Positions 1 through 5,960 of a DNA stretch of 7,365 nt are shown here, piece after piece. How positions within the stretch are numbered: the stretch's first letter is position 1; every line of letters begins with the position of its first letter. Both the position numbers and the translations under genes were made by a program. This stretch comes from Candidatus Sulfotelmatobacter sp. (GTDB lineage: Bacteria; Acidobacteriota; Terriglobia; Terriglobales; Acidobacteriaceae), in the NCBI GenBank assembly GCA_030049565.1, contig JASIKQ010000087.1, forward strand, positions 1-7,365, given 5' to 3'. A model generated the notes under the pieces. The model was not told where the DNA came from. It saw only the letters and a list, made by a program, of their open reading frames with translations, and made no database searches.

Positions 1-2
1 CG

Positions 3-1472
3 CATGTAATCGGTTACGTTGGCGAAGTTAACGAAGACATGCTTAACCAGCCGCAGTTCGAGTTGTACAGTCCAGGCGATATCGTGGGCATTTCCGGCGT
101 GGAGCGGCAGTACAACACCATGCTCATGGGCAAGAACGGCGCCCGCCAGGAAGTAGTGAATAGCCATGGCCGGGAGGTGGGTTTACTCGGCGAAACCGAT
201 GCGATTGCGGGCAAGCAGTTGAAACTGACGATCGACATAGATTTACAAATTGCTGCCGAAGAGGCGCTGGAAGGTAAGAACGGCGCGATTGTTGCGATGG
301 ACCCTCGCACCGGAGAAATTCTCGCCATGGTAAGCGGCCCAGCGTTTGATCCTAACGATTTCGCTGTGCGCGTGTCGCGCGAGGAATGGAACAAGCTGGT
401 TAATGATCCTGAGAAGCCTCTGCTGAACAAGGCAATCCAGGCGCAGCTTGCCCCCGGCTCAACCTTCAAGGTCATCATGTCGGTTGCCGGGTGGCAGGAA
501 GGAATCGCGCAGAGCATGCATGTGCACTGTGCCGGCAGCGCCGAATTCTACGGCAGGCGCTTCGGTTGTTGGGTGAAAACGGGACACGGCGAGGTGGATC
601 TTGAGAAGGCGATCTACCAATCCTGCGACGTTTTCTTTTACACGCTGGCAGAGAAGCTGGGAATCGACCGGATTGCGAAATACGCCACGATGCTGGGGTT
701 GGGTCAAAAAACTGGCATCGACCTGCCCAATGAAGCGAGTGGCGTGATGCCTTCGGAGGAATGGAAGATCCGGAATTTCAAGCAGAAGTGGTTCGCCGGG
801 GAAACCATCTCTGTAGGAATCGGACAGGGTGCAGTCGCGGTTACACCGGTGCAGTTGCTTCGTGCCGTTTCCGCAGTCTCAATGGGCGGTCGCATGGTGG
901 TGCCGCACGTGGTCAATCCCGAGGTGCTTCCGCCGGGTTACGTTGAAGCCGCCAATTATACCGAGGTGAAAAGCGTTCCCTTTGATCCCAACGGATGGAC
1001 CTTCATCACCGATGCCATGTCCCGCGTTTTGCTGCCGGAGGGAACCGCGCCATCGGCCCACATTCCCGGGATCGACATCGCTGGGAAAACCGGATCGGCC
1101 CAAGTCGTTTCGCTGGCCCTGCGCGCGAAAGTTAAGGATAGCGAGGATTTTGCGCAGAATGGCTGGTTCGTGGGATTTACGCCGCGGCGCAATCCTGACA
1201 TCGTGGTTTGCGTTCTTTTTCAGGCGGGCGAGCACGGCAGGCTGGCTGCTCGACTGGCTACGCAGGTGATTAAAGCGTATGTCGACAAGCAGCGGCGAAA
1301 TCCTCAGAAGGTGGCGGGCAATCCCAATGCGGATGGGAAGGTTGATGTTGGAGGATTGTGGTCGGAGCCGGAGTCCGATGGAGGCGAGCAGAAGCTCGAG
1401 GCCGGCCACTTCTTCGTCGATGTACCAAAGAAGCCGCTGGCGGTAGCGATGGCTGCGCCGGGAATGCATTAG
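3..1472 (+). CDS. mrdA: Penicillin-binding protein 2 (peptidoglycan D,D-transpeptidase), 5' partial
   Basis: This is the C-terminal 489 residues of PBP2, the class B penicillin-binding protein that crosslinks peptidoglycan during lateral wall elongation. The frame is open from the window edge and reads HVIGYVGEV before the first ATG at 39, so that ATG is internal. The membrane anchor and part of the N-terminal dimerisation region lie outside the window (family proteins are usually about 600-650 residues). The end of the dimerisation domain (GISGVERQYN) leads into the transpeptidase domain. Active-site motifs, in fragment numbering, are STFK at 153 (bases 459-470, nucleophile Ser), SCD at 207 (621-629, the SxD form of SxN) and KTGS at 362 (1086-1097). 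After the catalytic fold comes a tail of about 60 residues, polar then Pro/Ala-rich, of unknown role. rodA starts 22 bases downstream, the usual elongasome pairing. FtsI is the alternative, but the rodA neighbour favours PBP2. Confidence 0.95.
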   Translation, partial: HVIGYVGEVNEDMLNQPQFELYSPGDIVGISGVERQYNTMLMGKNGARQEVVNSHGREVGLLGETDAIAGKQLKLTIDIDLQIAAEEALEGKNGAIVAMDPRTGEILAMVSGPAFDPNDFAVRVSREEWNKLVNDPEKPLLNKAIQAQLAPGSTFKVIMSVAGWQEGIAQSMHVHCAGSAEFYGRRFGCWVKTGHGEVDLEKAIYQSCDVFFYTLAEKLGIDRIAKYATMLGLGQKTGIDLPNEASGVMPSEEWKIRNFKQKWFAGETISVGIGQGAVAVTPVQLLRAVSAVSMGGRMVVPHVVNPEVLPPGYVEAANYTEVKSVPFDPNGWTFITDAMSRVLLPEGTAPSAHIPGIDIAGKTGSAQVVSLALRAKVKDSEDFAQNGWFVGFTPRRNPDIVVCVLFQAGEHGRLAARLATQVIKAYVDKQRRNPQKVAGNPNADGKVDVGGLWSEPESDGGEQKLEAGHFFVDVPKKPLAVAMAAPGMH

Positions 1473-1481
1473 CAGTTTGCT

Positions 1482-1487
1482 GAGAAG
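1482..1487 (+). promoter_or_regulatory. Ribosome binding site of rodA
   Basis: GAGAAG lies 7 bases before the ATG at 1495. An in-frame TTG at 1477 would add six residues (MLRSSS) but has no purine-rich site at a suitable distance and begins only 4 bases after the mrdA stop. The ATG also gives the N-terminus MSRYVSFRDFDW, typical of RodA. This decides the start used here. Confidence 0.6.
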
Positions 1488-1494
1488 CTCATCA

Positions 1495-2589
1495 ATGTCA
1501 CGCTACGTTTCATTTCGCGATTTTGACTGGCTGCTGCTGGTCTTTGTGCTCATGATCTGCGCTCTCGGTGTGATGGAAATCCGCAGCGCCACCATGCACA
1601 CCAAGTTCGCTGGTGCTCAAATCAAGCAGATGTACTGGGTCGCGGCTGGGGTGGGCATGATGTTTGTGATGAGCCTCGTCAACTACCAGGCGCTGCTTGA
1701 CCGCATTCACTGGTTCTACATCGCCTCCGTCGGATCGCTGATGGCCGTCTTGATTTTCGGACAGAAGTATCTAGGGGCACGGCGCTGGATCAAAATGCCC
1801 GGGGGAAATCACTTTCAACCTTCCGAGTGGGTCAAGCTCATCCTTATTCTGACAGTGGCCAAGTACTTCGCCGACAAGCATCAGGAACTCTCATGGCCGG
1901 ACTTCGTCAAAGCCGGGGCCATTGTTGGCTTTCCTATGCTGATGGTTCTGGCCCAGCCCGATCTGGGTACTGCGCTTACCTATGTTCCCATCGCAGTCAT
2001 GGGAGTCTTCCTCGGCGGCATGCAATGGAAGCAAGGGTTTGTGGTGGCCCTGCTGGCGGCATTGGGCATCGGCGCAGTGTTCTTTATCCCCCGCGTCCAC
2101 GTGCTGAAGTCCTACCAGAAGCAGAGATTGACGAGCTTTATCGATCCCACGCTCGATCCCCAGGGATCGGGGTATCAAGTTGAGCAATCGAAGATTGCGG
2201 TGGGTTCGGGGGGGCTATGGGGCGGGAAGGGCTCGCAAACACATGGCGCTTTCCTGCCTGTGCCGCAAACCGACTTCATTTTTGCGGCGTTTTCCGAGGA
2301 GCACGGTTTCGTCGGCGCTTTAGGGGTTCTGCTGTTATACTTTATATTGCTGATGCGTTTGACGCAGAACGCGCAAACCGCCCCTGACCGGGCGGGCACG
2401 TTCGTGGTGATGGGGGTGGTGGCGGTGCTTAGCTTCCACGTCCTGGTCAATGTCGGCATGGTGGTCGGTTTTATGCCGGTCACTGGGATACCCCTGCCGC
2501 TAATGAGTTATGGGGGGTCTTCCGTGTTGTTCATGTTCCTGGCGCTGGGGATGGTGATGAACGTCCGCATGCGCCGCTTTGTGAATTAG
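1495..2589 (+). CDS. rodA: RodA, SEDS-family peptidoglycan glycosyltransferase
   Basis: RodA is the integral membrane polymerase of the elongasome; it joins lipid II into glycan strands and works with PBP2, encoded just upstream. The product is 364 residues, normal for RodA, with about ten hydrophobic segments starting at residues 11-29, 47-62, 72-89 and 112-126. Family signatures are GARRWIK (94-100) followed by QPSEWVKL (108-115), AQPDLGTALTYVP (153-165), the large extracellular loop with RLTSFIDP (211-218) and GSGYQVEQSKIA (224-235), PQTDFIFA (257-264) and TGIPLPLMSYGGSS (330-343). Asp260 in TDFIF corresponds to the residue known to be essential in E. coli and B. subtilis RodA. FtsW and SpoVE share this fold, but the adjacent PBP2 gene argues for RodA. 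The gene probably shares a transcript with mrdA. Nothing looks truncated or aberrant. Confidence 0.95.
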   Translation: MSRYVSFRDFDWLLLVFVLMICALGVMEIRSATMHTKFAGAQIKQMYWVAAGVGMMFVMSLVNYQALLDRIHWFYIASVGSLMAVLIFGQKYLGARRWIKMPGGNHFQPSEWVKLILILTVAKYFADKHQELSWPDFVKAGAIVGFPMLMVLAQPDLGTALTYVPIAVMGVFLGGMQWKQGFVVALLAALGIGAVFFIPRVHVLKSYQKQRLTSFIDPTLDPQGSGYQVEQSKIAVGSGGLWGGKGSQTHGAFLPVPQTDFIFAAFSEEHGFVGALGVLLLYFILLMRLTQNAQTAPDRAGTFVVMGVVAVLSFHVLVNVGMVVGFMPVTGIPLPLMSYGGSSVLFMFLALGMVMNVRMRRFVN

Positions 2590-2730
2590 CCGGGCCCATG
2601 TGGATTCTGGCGAGTGATCAGGCTTTTGAAGCCAGGCGCATGATTCTGGGGTCCTTCACGATTCTGGAGAGGAAGACGTAGGCGAATGAGTTGCTGCGTG
2701 CAATGGCGCAGAGCCGAAAATATATCGATC

Positions 2731-2749
2731 GCCCTCGCGTAAAGAGGGC
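2731..2749 (+). terminator. Hairpin, possible weak terminator after rodA
   Basis: GCCCTC (2731-2736) pairs perfectly with GAGGGC (2744-2749) around a 7-base loop. Only three T follow at 2751-2753, so it is a poor intrinsic terminator. It lies about 140 bases after the rodA stop and could mark the end of the cell-shape operon or be part of the downstream leader. Confidence 0.3.
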
Positions 2750-2751
2750 AT

Positions 2752-2782
2752 TTCAACCGGCCATGTAGCAGTTGAAGGCCGG
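2752..2782 (+). repeat. Two interlocking inverted repeats
   Basis: TTCAAC (2752-2757) is the reverse complement of GTTGAA (2771-2776). CCGGCC (2757-2762) is the reverse complement of GGCCGG (2777-2782). The arms are interleaved, so the two stems cannot form as simple nested hairpins. They are either alternative structures or a tightly constrained pseudoknot. It starts 3 bases after the hairpin at 2731-2749. Confidence 0.4.
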
Positions 2783-2825
2783 GTAGGATTCAAGCGATTA
2801 CACTGCTGGCAGGGAACGGCCCCCC

Positions 2826-2838
2826 GACCCAAAGGGTC
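2826..2838 (+). repeat. Small inverted repeat in the leader
   Basis: GACCC (2826-2830) and GGGTC (2834-2838) pair around an AAA loop. The GGGT arm could also pair with ACCC at 2855-2858, giving an alternative fold. No U-tract follows, so it is not a terminator. Function unknown. Confidence 0.3.
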
Positions 2839-2911
2839 TGAGAGTGCGGTCACAACCCGGCAGTCAAAGCGATACAGTGCAAAAGATTCTCAAGCTTGTG
2901 CAGCGGATCCG

Positions 2912-2933
2912 GCTGGGAACGAGTCTTCCCAGC
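2912..2933 (+). promoter_or_regulatory. 8-bp perfect stem-loop upstream of the ribonuclease gene
   Basis: GCTGGGAA (2912-2919) pairs perfectly with TTCCCAGC (2926-2933) around the 6-base loop CGAGTC, and a G-T pair (2911/2934) can extend the stem. Three T (2934-2936) follow. It is the strongest structure in the intergenic region and ends 118 bases before the ribonuclease start. It could be a leader hairpin, an attenuator or an RNase E/G cleavage determinant; a full terminator would need a longer T-tract. Confidence 0.4.
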
Positions 2934-3042
2934 TTTAACCGTCCCCCGTCTGGGGTGCGCGTCGCCACGCTCGATCCTCCCGTTTCCTTCCTCGCTTCGC
3001 CGGTGAACCCCCCCGTTTTCAATAGAAACGCGGCGCGGGACC

Positions 3043-3046
3043 GGAG
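3043..3046 (+). promoter_or_regulatory. Ribosome binding site of the RNase E/G gene
   Basis: GGAG lies 5 bases before the ATG at 3052. Another ATG at 3048, in a different frame, is only 1 base from GGAG and reads just Met-His-Glu before a TAA at 3057-3059. The 3052 start gives the N-terminus MNKELFVSSTPHETKVGL, typical of this family, so it is taken as the true start. Confidence 0.75.
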
Positions 3047-3051
3047 TATGC

Positions 3052-5808
3052 ATGAATAAAGAGTTGTTTGTTTCCTCCACTCCTCACGAGACCAAAGTTG
3101 GGCTGGTGGAAGATGATCTGCTCGCGGAAGTTTACCTCGAGCGTGAAAATGAATATACGTTAGCCGGCTCCATCTACAAGGGCCGCGTAACCCGCGTGCT
3201 GCCCGGAATGCAGTCCGCATTTGTCGATATCGGACTGGAGCGCGATGCCTTCCTCTACGTCTCCGATTTTATGGAGTTGGAAGAGCAAGACGAGGATCTT
3301 ACCGAGGCCGTGCCGGCGAACCGGGGCGTGCAGGATCTACGAGCGCAGGATCTGCAAGCGCATGATCTGCGAGCGCCGGGTGGTCCCGCGGAGTTAAAAT
3401 CTGGCGAAATGCCGAACGCGGCGTCCCTGGAGGCTGCGTCTGGCGATTCTGGCGACGGGTCAGGAGGCGAGATACGGGGGGGAGAATTCGCGGAAGGTCA
3501 GGAATCGATTGCGGTCGGACCTCGAGTATCCAACGGTAGTTCTGCGCAAGACCGTGAACGTGGGAGTTGGCGCAGCCGTCGCCGCCGCAGGGGCGGACGC
3601 CGTGATGGACGCGATCGCGGCTTCGAGCCGCGCCCCGAACGAACTGAAGAGGCCTCACCGGCATCTTCTGCGCGGCCGCAAGAGCCACGATCTCAGCGCT
3701 ATGGCCCGCCAGCGGGATACCAGCCGATACTGCTGCCAGGCGAATCGATTTCCAAGTACCGCGATTTGCCGCCGGCGCCGCTTGAAAATCATACAGTCCA
3801 GGACGACGCAGCCGAATCCTCGACGGAGCCGGTTTCTGCGCCCATAGCCGAGACTTTTCCCCAAGATGAACCCATATTTGCTAGCGGTGAGTCCGCTGCG
3901 GCAGCAGCGCGCCGGCAAAAATCCGCCGAGATCGCTCCGGTTTCCGAGGCCTCAACCGAGGCGGAATGGAATCTTAAGTTCCGTAACCCTGAGCCTGCGA
4001 GCGGGCGTGTGGCCGCTGTACGCGACACGGTTCCGGCGGCTGACGACTTTGTCGAGCAGGAAGATGAAATGGTGGCTCTCCCCGAGCGTTCGGATCGACC
4101 CGCGAGCGTAGCGAGCGAACCGCAAGCTCCAGTATTCGCCGCGCCTGGAACTCTGGAGGAGGAAACCATAGAAGAGGATGAGGCAGATGCGGTTCCTTAC
4201 GAAAAGTCTTTTGATGACAGTTATGACGAATTTGAGGAGGAGAGCCGCGAGGCTGGGCAGCCTTCGCAAATCCGGCGGGAAATCTCCGAAGTACGTGAAA
4301 CCGTAGACGAGATTCACATGTCGAGTTTGGCGGAAGCGGGCGTAACGCCTGTTGCCGAGCCCGGCGCTGCCGAGATTGAGGAAGACTCGGAAGAATTAGA
4401 GCTCGAAGAAGCGCAGGCCGAAGCCGAGGCCATGCTGGATGCTGAAGCCCGTGGCAACGGCAGTGTCGATGCCCGGGCAGAAGTTCGGGCTTCGTCAGGA
4501 ACGGCCGGCTACACGCAACGTGCGCCCCGGCCCCGTCCCGCCTACGAGCGCCGCAGTGGACGCCGTGGCGGTGGCCGCCGCTTTCCACGCCGCCAGTCGC
4601 AGGATGTTCCCAAGATCAGCGATTTGCTCAAAGAGGGCCAGGAGATTCTGGTGCAGATTGCGAAGGAGCCGATCGGCAAAAAAGGCGCGCGCATCACCAG
4701 CCACATCGCTCTCCCGGGACGCTTCCTGGTCTATATGCCGACAGTGAATCACACCGGAGTTTCACGCAAGATTGCCTCCGACGAAGAGCGGCAGCGCCTG
4801 AAGCGGATCGTGATGAGCGAGCGCGATAACGGCCATGGAGGGTTCATCGTCCGCACCGCAGCGCAAAGCGCCAGCGAAGACGAACTTCGCGCTGATATCC
4901 GCTTCCTGAAAGGATTGTGGAACGACATCAAGACGCGGACGGAAAATTCAAAATCACCGGCTTTAATCTACCACGATCTGAACGTGGTCGAACGCGTGTT
5001 GCGCGATCAGGTCACGTCAGATTTCTCCGTGATCTGGGTCGATACTGAACCCGAGTATGAGCGCGTTCTGCGGTTTTTCAACCGCTTCCAGCCCGGGCTG
5101 GTCAAGCGCGTGAAGCTGTACACGAAAGAGACGCCTCTGTTCGAGCAGTTCGGCCTGGCCGAAGAGATGAACAAGGCCTTGAAGTCGAAGGTGTGGCTGA
5201 AGAGCGGCGGTTACATCGTTATCAATCAGACCGAAGCGCTGGTCGCCATCGACATCAACACTGGCAAGTATGTGGGCAAGACGGCGCGCCTGGAAGACAC
5301 GATCGTCAAGACCAACGTGGATGCGGTCAAAGAGATCGTCCGGCAGGTGCGGCTGCGCGATCTGGGCGGGATCATCATCATCGACTTCATCGATATGGAT
5401 GAGCGCCGCAATCGCCAGCGCGTGATGCAGGCGCTGGAAGACGAACTGCGGCACGATCGCGCTCCCTCGAAGGTTCTTCAGTTTAACGATTTCGGCCTGG
5501 TCGCGATTACGCGGAAGCGGGTAAAGCAATCGCTCGAACGGACCATCGGCGCACCCTGCCCGTATTGCCAATCCACCGGCTACGTGAAATCAGTAACCAC
5601 GGTTTGCAACGAGATTTACGTGGAGATGCGCAAGATCGCACGCCATCTCGAGCATGAAGATGTGATGCTGCGCGTGAATCCGGATGTGGCCAAAGAATTG
5701 AAAACCAACAACGGGCGCCTGCTGAACGAAATGGAAGAACTGACCAAGCGGACGATCATTGTCAAGAGCGATCCGGCACTACATCAGGAGCAGTTCGATA
5801 TTAACTGA
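3052..5808 (+). CDS. rne/rng: RNase E/G-family endoribonuclease with large S1-domain insertion
   Basis: A 918-residue RNase E/G, a cytoplasmic single-strand endonuclease that initiates mRNA decay and processes rRNA and tRNA precursors. Residues 1-37 form the N-terminal RNase H-like part. The S1 domain starts near GSIYKGRVTRVLPG (39-52), is interrupted after about residue 77, and resumes at KISDLLKEGQEILVQIAKEP (521-540). The 5'-sensor pair is in GFIVRTA (Arg601, Thr602; E. coli R169/T170). The DNase I-like catalytic domain carries VAIDINTGK (Asp734) and IDFIDMD (Asp778), matching E. coli D303 and D346. The zinc-link motif is CPYC (836-839). The C-terminal part from about 850 ends like RNase G in HQEQFDIN, with no C-terminal scaffold. 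Without the insertion the protein would be near RNase G size (about 480-490 residues). The family call is very secure; E versus G is ambiguous because a scaffold-like region exists but in an unusual place. Confidence 0.95.
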   Translation: MNKELFVSSTPHETKVGLVEDDLLAEVYLERENEYTLAGSIYKGRVTRVLPGMQSAFVDIGLERDAFLYVSDFMELEEQDEDLTEAVPANRGVQDLRAQDLQAHDLRAPGGPAELKSGEMPNAASLEAASGDSGDGSGGEIRGGEFAEGQESIAVGPRVSNGSSAQDRERGSWRSRRRRRGGRRDGRDRGFEPRPERTEEASPASSARPQEPRSQRYGPPAGYQPILLPGESISKYRDLPPAPLENHTVQDDAAESSTEPVSAPIAETFPQDEPIFASGESAAAAARRQKSAEIAPVSEASTEAEWNLKFRNPEPASGRVAAVRDTVPAADDFVEQEDEMVALPERSDRPASVASEPQAPVFAAPGTLEEETIEEDEADAVPYEKSFDDSYDEFEEESREAGQPSQIRREISEVRETVDEIHMSSLAEAGVTPVAEPGAAEIEEDSEELELEEAQAEAEAMLDAEARGNGSVDARAEVRASSGTAGYTQRAPRPRPAYERRSGRRGGGRRFPRRQSQDVPKISDLLKEGQEILVQIAKEPIGKKGARITSHIALPGRFLVYMPTVNHTGVSRKIASDEERQRLKRIVMSERDNGHGGFIVRTAAQSASEDELRADIRFLKGLWNDIKTRTENSKSPALIYHDLNVVERVLRDQVTSDFSVIWVDTEPEYERVLRFFNRFQPGLVKRVKLYTKETPLFEQFGLAEEMNKALKSKVWLKSGGYIVINQTEALVAIDINTGKYVGKTARLEDTIVKTNVDAVKEIVRQVRLRDLGGIIIIDFIDMDERRNRQRVMQALEDELRHDRAPSKVLQFNDFGLVAITRKRVKQSLERTIGAPCPYCQSTGYVKSVTTVCNEIYVEMRKIARHLEHEDVMLRVNPDVAKELKTNNGRLLNEMEELTKRTIIVKSDPALHQEQFDIN
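3283..4605 (+). other. Low-complexity, charge-blocked insertion inside the S1 domain (residues ~78-518)
   Basis: Residues about 78-518 interrupt the S1 fold where E. coli RNase E has only a loop of about 20 residues. The segment is rich in Ala, Glu, Pro, Ser, Gly and Arg, has few hydrophobics and looks intrinsically disordered. Charges are segregated: an arginine block at 168-189 (12 of 22 residues Arg), acidic blocks at 365-400 (17 of 36 Asp/Glu) and 441-465 (13 of 25), and a second arginine block with RRGGGRR at 490-514 (11 of 25). The reading frame is continuous with the flanking S1 halves, so this is not a frameshift artefact. Arginine-rich segments suggest RNA binding and the remainder could recruit partners; both are inference. 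Confidence 0.8.
3331..3375 (+). repeat. Three tandem 15-base repeats in the RNase E/G gene
   Basis: Three head-to-tail 15-base units (3331-3345, 3346-3360, 3361-3375) differ at only a few positions and encode QDLRA, QDLQA and HDLRA (residues 94-108). The unit is a multiple of three, so copy-number change keeps the frame. It sits near the start of the S1 insertion and suggests local expansion by slippage. Confidence 0.75.
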
Positions 5809-5839
5809 GCTGTCAGCTATCGGCTGTCAGCTTTCAGCC
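5805..5839 (+). repeat. Degenerate heptamer tandem repeat at the ribonuclease stop codon
   Basis: Five consecutive 7-base units read CTGAGCT, GTCAGCT, ATCGGCT, GTCAGCT, TTCAGCC, a consensus close to (G/A)TCAGCT. The first overlaps the TGA stop (5806-5808). Two more heptamers in the same style, CATAGCT and CATTGCT, occur at 5884-5897 beyond the following hairpin. Similar short-period repeats occur between genes in some bacteria; their role is unknown. Confidence 0.6.
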
Positions 5840-5845
5840 CTCCGG

Positions 5846-5867
5846 GGACGGGCGTCGGCGCCCGTCC
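5846..5867 (+). terminator. GC-rich hairpin, probable terminator of the ribonuclease transcript
   Basis: GGACGGGCG (5846-5854) pairs perfectly with CGCCCGTCC (5859-5867) around the tetraloop TCGG, and two G-T pairs could extend the stem. It begins 38 bases after the stop. Only TT follows directly, then a mixed TTGCACATTGTTT stretch, so termination would be imperfect by E. coli rules. It may instead serve as a 3'-end stabilising structure. Confidence 0.55.
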
Positions 5868-5950
5868 TTGCACATTGTTTCCTCATAGCTCATTGCTCTC
5901 CGGCTTGCCGCATCATTCCTGCCCGCTGTAGCATCACAGATAGATTCATA

Positions 5951-5956
5951 AGGAGA
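5951..5956 (+). promoter_or_regulatory. Ribosome binding site of the aldehyde dehydrogenase
   Basis: AGGAGA, a near-consensus Shine-Dalgarno, precedes the ATG at 5961 with 5 bases between its GGAG core and the start. It supports that start and independent translation of this gene. Confidence 0.8.
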
Positions 5957-5960
5957 GATT

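Larger units (their letters stand above)
2590..3051 (+). other. 462-base intergenic region / probable leader of the ribonuclease gene
   Basis: I see no convincing gene between rodA and the ribonuclease. Short open frames occur on both strands but have no ribosome binding site and low-complexity translations. The stretch holds several inverted repeats, listed separately (2731-2749, 2752-2782, 2826-2838, 2912-2933), and a pyrimidine-rich tract around 2960-3000. No tRNA-like T-loop or recognised riboswitch core was found. A promoter for the ribonuclease gene is expected here, but no good -35/-10 pair stands out. The length and the hairpins suggest a structured 5' untranslated region. The rne leader of E. 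coli mediates autoregulation, so the same is possible here; that is inference only. Confidence 0.6.

Noticed and set aside
39..1472. PBP2 starting at the ATG at 39
   Set aside because: The upstream codons from position 3 continue a conserved PBP2 sequence (HVIGYVGEV), so the gene enters from outside the window and the ATG is internal.
1477..1494. TTG start six codons upstream for rodA
   Set aside because: It has no suitably spaced Shine-Dalgarno, whereas the ATG at 1495 has GAGAAG at 7 bases and gives the usual RodA N-terminus.
2820..2885. Possible TPP riboswitch, because CTGAGA is present near 2838-2843
   Set aside because: The second conserved half (ACCTGAT...GGATAATGCCAGCG...AGGGA) is absent and the downstream genes are unrelated to thiamine.
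2844..3059. Open frame starting with GTG upstream of and overlapping the ribonuclease start (71 codons)
   Set aside because: No ribosome binding site, the translation is low-complexity and unlike any family I know, and it runs through the hairpin at 2912-2933. It is best seen as a chance frame in the leader.
4102..4117. GCGAGCG direct repeat separated by TA inside the ribonuclease gene
   Set aside because: It is in frame, encodes ordinary insertion residues and is only two copies long, so it is not informative on its own.
3974..4588. Long antisense open frame (204 codons) and other reverse-strand frames across the S1 insertion
   Set aside because: These are shadows of the GC-rich, compositionally biased sense strand; they lack start signals and show no recognisable domain.
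5900..5950. Sigma70-like promoter before the aldehyde dehydrogenase (TTGCCG with TAGCAT 18 bases on)
   Set aside because: Each hexamer matches the consensus weakly (3 and 4 of 6), which is too little to call a promoter in this sequence, although one is expected in the region.
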